DNA from: Alisma plantago-aquatica
Lineage: Eukaryota; Streptophyta; Magnoliopsida; Alismatales; Alismataceae
DNA: 64,000 nt
Assembly (NCBI GenBank): GCA_963693085.1
Contig: OY856410.1
Location: 1,335,045,804 to 1,335,109,803 of the forward strand
Direction: 5' to 3'
Shown here piece by piece: positions 60,760-64,000 of this stretch. How positions within the stretch are numbered: position 1 is the stretch's first letter; each line of letters opens with the position of its first letter. A program made the position numbers and the translations under genes. The notes below the pieces were generated by a model that had not been told where the DNA came from, did not search any database, and was given only the letters and a program-made list of their open reading frames with translations.

Positions 60760-61734
60760 TTATGGTCTGGATGGTCCTGTAACCGATACAGATGCTGAGC
60801 TGCGGGCTCCTTCTGGTGGTAAACTTCGTCCTCTACCCCTATTTGACGTCCACTGCGTCTGGGTACTGAATCTAAGTGGCGGTGTAGGTACGGAAAACAT
60901 TGGTTTCTTGAAACCCTTGGATGAGGATCCTTGGAACTGGGGGTACACCTTCTTGTTCTTGGTCTGTCTCTTCTCAGTCACAGACTTCTCTATCCTTCTG
61001 ACAGACTCCACAAAAGTAGCAAATCTTTCCCTATTCTCCAGAGCAGATACAAGGGTGGTCAACTCAGCGTTTAATCCCTTCGCAAAATGTTGTATCCTCT
61101 CTTCATCAGTGGTTGTCATATGCGGACAGAACCGCAAAAGCTCCATGAACTTAGCCTCGTACTCGCTAATGTTCATTGGTCCTTGTCTTAACCTCTCAAG
61201 CTGAGAGATTTTCTCATCCATAAATGTCTTAGGAAAGTATCTGTTGACAAATTCTCGTCGAAATACTTCCCATTCGATCTCCACACCTAGCCTTTTTCCC
61301 TCCTCTATGGTCTACTAGTGACCAGCACTCCCCTTGAGAAGGTACACAGCATGTCTAACCTTCTCAGCTTCTGGGATGTTCAGGATTCTAAAGGCCTTCT
61401 CTAACTCTGTTAGCCACATGTCAGCATTTGTTGGGTCAGTTGTCCCAGCATATTCCGTGGCTCCAACCCGGCGTAGTCGTTCAAACGTCTTGCCGGTTCC
61501 ATGTCCTTCAGAGTGGGTAGGTGCCCTAGGTGCAGGTATGGGCATTCTATCAGTCATATGTGTCATGGCAGTCATGAACTGCCCAAACATAGCTTGGAAG
61601 GTGGGATTCCCCATGTCAGCTGGATTGAACTGGGGTAATTCAGGCACATGTTCCTCCCTTCCTTGGTCTCTTGCACCTTCTCCGTGTGCAGCAACACTAC
61701 TTTCTGCAACATGTTCATCATGTGATCCAGACAT
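60760..61734 (-). pseudogene. E gag
   Basis: The start chosen is MSGSHDEHV at 61734, some 115 bases after the primer site. The capsid region reads TDPTNADMWLTELEKAF, YLLKGSAGH, then two adjacent TAG codons (61312-61317). The same frame continues EIEWEVFRREFVNRYFPKTF and RQGPMNISEYEAKFMEL. The spacer is Ser/Arg-rich, and a TAA at 60760-60762 separates it from the zinc knuckle. The paired stops lie where gag proteins of this group have two tryptophans. Confidence 0.9.
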
Positions 61735-61851
61735 CTTTAGTTTTCTCTTCTCCTCCTATATGAGCAGAAGACACTATCAGATAGACTGGAAGACACTAGA
61801 ACAGACTCAACAACCCTAGTCCTATGTCTCTGTAGACTCAGCGAACCTAGA

Positions 61852-61863
61852 GCTCTGATACCA
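61852..61863 (-). other. Primer-binding site of element E
   Basis: The reverse complement is TGGTATCAGAGC, a perfect tRNA-Met-type site, six bases from the LTR. Confidence 0.92.
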
Positions 61864-61869
61864 CTTAAT

Positions 61870-64000
61870 TGTGGCGTCCGTCTCATGAAAACAGGATTAA
61901 TTAATGCGGAAGCAAATTATTAGCAGCGGAATTACTGTAAATCACTAAAATTTTAAAAAAAATTGTAAAGAAATCCACAAACGGTAAAACTCTATCATAA
62001 AGAACCAAAGTAAGTTATTTACATGTTGATTCATCAGTACATCTCTGTATCATCTCATCTCGAGAGTAATAACATTGACTGCCCAATTAAACTGTACATA
62101 AGCAGTATACAACATCCCGAGGCATCAAGCCAAAAATTTCAGATCTATATCAAACATCTACTGACTCCTAGGACCTGAGAGTACAGAGACGAAACATAGG
62201 ACTCTCTCTATATACAAGACTCGACAATCAGTGTCTCTACCTGTGGATCACTGTTGTCCTTGTTGTTGCTGTTACTGCTGTGGCTGCTCACCCACTGAAG
62301 GGTCTCTTCTTCCTCGGCGTCTACCTAAAAAATTGAATCCCACGGGGGTGAGACAATTGAAAATTGTCCCAGCGAGAGATATAACTCTCTGCCAGAAACA
62401 TTGCTATTACTGGTAATAGAATAACACTGAGCAGTAGAATTATAAATATTCAACAGCAGATAAATCATTGATTGAGTTAAGTAGAGCAGTATTCTATGTG
62501 CAATCATTTCAATTATAACTTAATTAAGTAGAAACTCATTCATTTAATAAGGAATATGAAGAACATGTATATCCTTTATCTTTCTAAGACATAATAAACA
62601 ATGTATCATCAAACATTGATTCTCGTAATTCAACCCTAAGCAAATATGCTACACGGTTGATTACATTTTACAATCATATTTATGCCCTGAGGAGATGAGG
62701 TATACCGCTCATACTCCAACCGACCATTGCGAAATCGAAATCGGTACCATACATAGGTCATCAGAAGAGCCGGATTTCTATGACCTCATCTTCCTCAGTC
62801 AGTGTGAGGAACAACATGCAGGACATCTTGTGTCTGTGCTATAAATATAGCTTTCCAGGGTATACTAGCAACTTCGCTATTAGAGTTACAGTGGCATGGT
62901 GTACTCTCTTCGCAATCGAGGGATTTCTTGTTTATCTCACATCGATTCGGCATTAACATCATCATCGGGAGATTAGTGATACATCATCCCGGCATATACA
63001 TATAATGAAGGATTGAGAGATTTAGTATTTATCTCACATCAATTCCTCCATTAGGGCGTAAGGATATTCGCGCCCATTACCCCCACATACTCAAAAGTAT
63101 GCTCTCCAGGAGTTCCCTTAGGAAAACCTGTTTCACCATCACCTAACTGCTGACGATGATGGATCTATGGTCGGGGCTCTACATGATATCATTTCACTTG
63201 ATTAATTAAATACATTACAACATTCTTTTAGCATCAAGGCATGTTTTCAATCATAAAACATTATAACAATTTCTATAAAGAATGAGTACTATTTCTATCA
63301 AGTTCATTTCACAGCTTTAATAGCATTGGGAACTCAATCCCTTGTCATCTCATCATCATGATTCAAGAATGTGGGTGTTCAACCCTTAGATCATCAATAT
63401 ACTTGTTACCTTTTTAACAGGTAACATAATGCCAACCAGTCATTTGACAGTGTAAACATGATAATTGCAATGTAAGTATTTCACATGGCTCTTACAGCCT
63501 ATCAATCTCTTTTGTTACCTTTCACTAGGTAACATAGCATCTCATTGCTTACAAAGCTCATAAAGTTCTTTCAATAAACAAAGCATCATAGCTCATACCT
63601 GACTATGTTCAATATCTCATAAGACCTGCATGATTAGTACAGATGATAACAGATACATCAATTTCCTATCAGCACAATGTAAAATAATTATGACATCATT
63701 GTTCAAGGGTTATACCACTATGCCCTTGCTAGGGTTAGGGTTTCCCTTTTCAATTCAATTAGGGTTAATCATCCCCTTTAGCTCAAATAGGATAATGACT
63801 CATCATTTCATTATCCAACCTTAGAGCTTCTTAGTATAAAGTATAACCCAGAATTAGGGTTTCACATATTCATTCATCTTATTTGGAATTAGGGTTTACT
63901 CTTCACATCACATCACCCTTGATTAGGGTTTATAACCAACAACTCATAATTAGGGTTTACTATTCACATCACATCACCCTAGGTTAGGGTTTTCTATTCA
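61870..64000 (-). repeat. 5' LTR of element E (partial, off the right edge)
   Basis: On the minus strand the LTR ends GACGCCACA here; its start is beyond base 64000. Blocks around 62290-62420 and 63040-63220 match, reverse-complemented, solo LTRs B and F. The last 280 bases have many separated TTAGGGTT words. Confidence 0.88.

Larger units (their letters stand above)
57285..64000 (-). mobile_element. Gypsy element E (Tekay/Del-like chromovirus), partial
   Basis: Minus-strand element with its 5' LTR at the right edge, primer site, leader and gag-protease-RT-RNase H-integrase in order. It stops at about 57290 inside the integrase C-terminal region, so the chromodomain, polypurine tract and 3' LTR are missing. 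The clade call rests on protein blocks ([24 protein letters not shown]-type active site FIDD) and the long LTR. It is inference, not a tree. Confidence 0.85.

Noticed and set aside
60737..61204. 155-codon plus-strand frame opposite gag of E, and the 161-codon frame at 61334-61819
   Set aside because: Shadows of the minus-strand gag; no independent support.
63720..64000. Repeated TTAGGGTT words as interstitial telomere
   Set aside because: Words are separated by unrelated sequence and lie within the LTR of E; plant telomere repeats would be contiguous TTTAGGG.

Overview
This window reads as nuclear DNA from a flowering plant. It is AT-rich and almost entirely transposable elements. These include Ty3/gypsy (chromovirus-like) and Ty1/copia LTR retrotransposons with tRNA-Met-type primer sites, an En/Spm (CACTA) DNA transposon with plant-type TnpD and Ulp1 genes, and a 5'-truncated LINE. 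The one host-like gene is a partial quinone-oxidoreductase homologue of the chloroplast-envelope type. I see no bacterial, organellar, tRNA, rRNA or CRISPR features. I did not identify the species.

Layout. 1-3544: 5' LTR and leader edge of a minus-strand gypsy element that leaves the window on the left. 4197-12335: a CACTA element with both ends, subterminal repeat arrays and a GGA target duplication; its TnpD-like gene has lost the transposase core and its Ulp1-like gene carries stops. 13749-14188: LINE 3' fragment with a 14-bp target duplication. 16389-44086: a four-element nest. The old gypsy element A (344/345-bp LTRs) was hit by solo LTR B (16813-21012, TSD TCCCA) and by gypsy element C (23417-43613, TSD GACAT). 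The left LTR of C was hit in turn by copia element D (23948-33106). 45974-47339: the quinone-oxidoreductase-like gene, minus strand, first exon(s) not found. 48607-49958: copia-type solo LTR G. 51760-52866: a pyrimidine-rich minisatellite and a frameshifted BED-finger exon. 52917-53119: short LTR plus primer site of a copia-type element (H). 53357-56493: gypsy solo LTR F (TSD CATAC). 57285-64000: minus-strand gypsy element E, nearly full gag-pol with a few stops and one frameshift, chromodomain end missing, 5' LTR running off the right edge.

The left-edge LTR, B, F and the LTR of E share colinear blocks and appear to be one family present in both orientations. Most disabling changes in E, D and the CACTA genes fit C-to-T or G-to-A transitions, as expected for heavily methylated, silenced repeats. 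The clearest unexplained pattern is that several unrelated LTRs (left edge, B, C, D, G) carry clusters of short dyad-symmetric words upstream of the TATA box. I found no convincing new gene system; the value of the window is its element archaeology and that LTR architecture.
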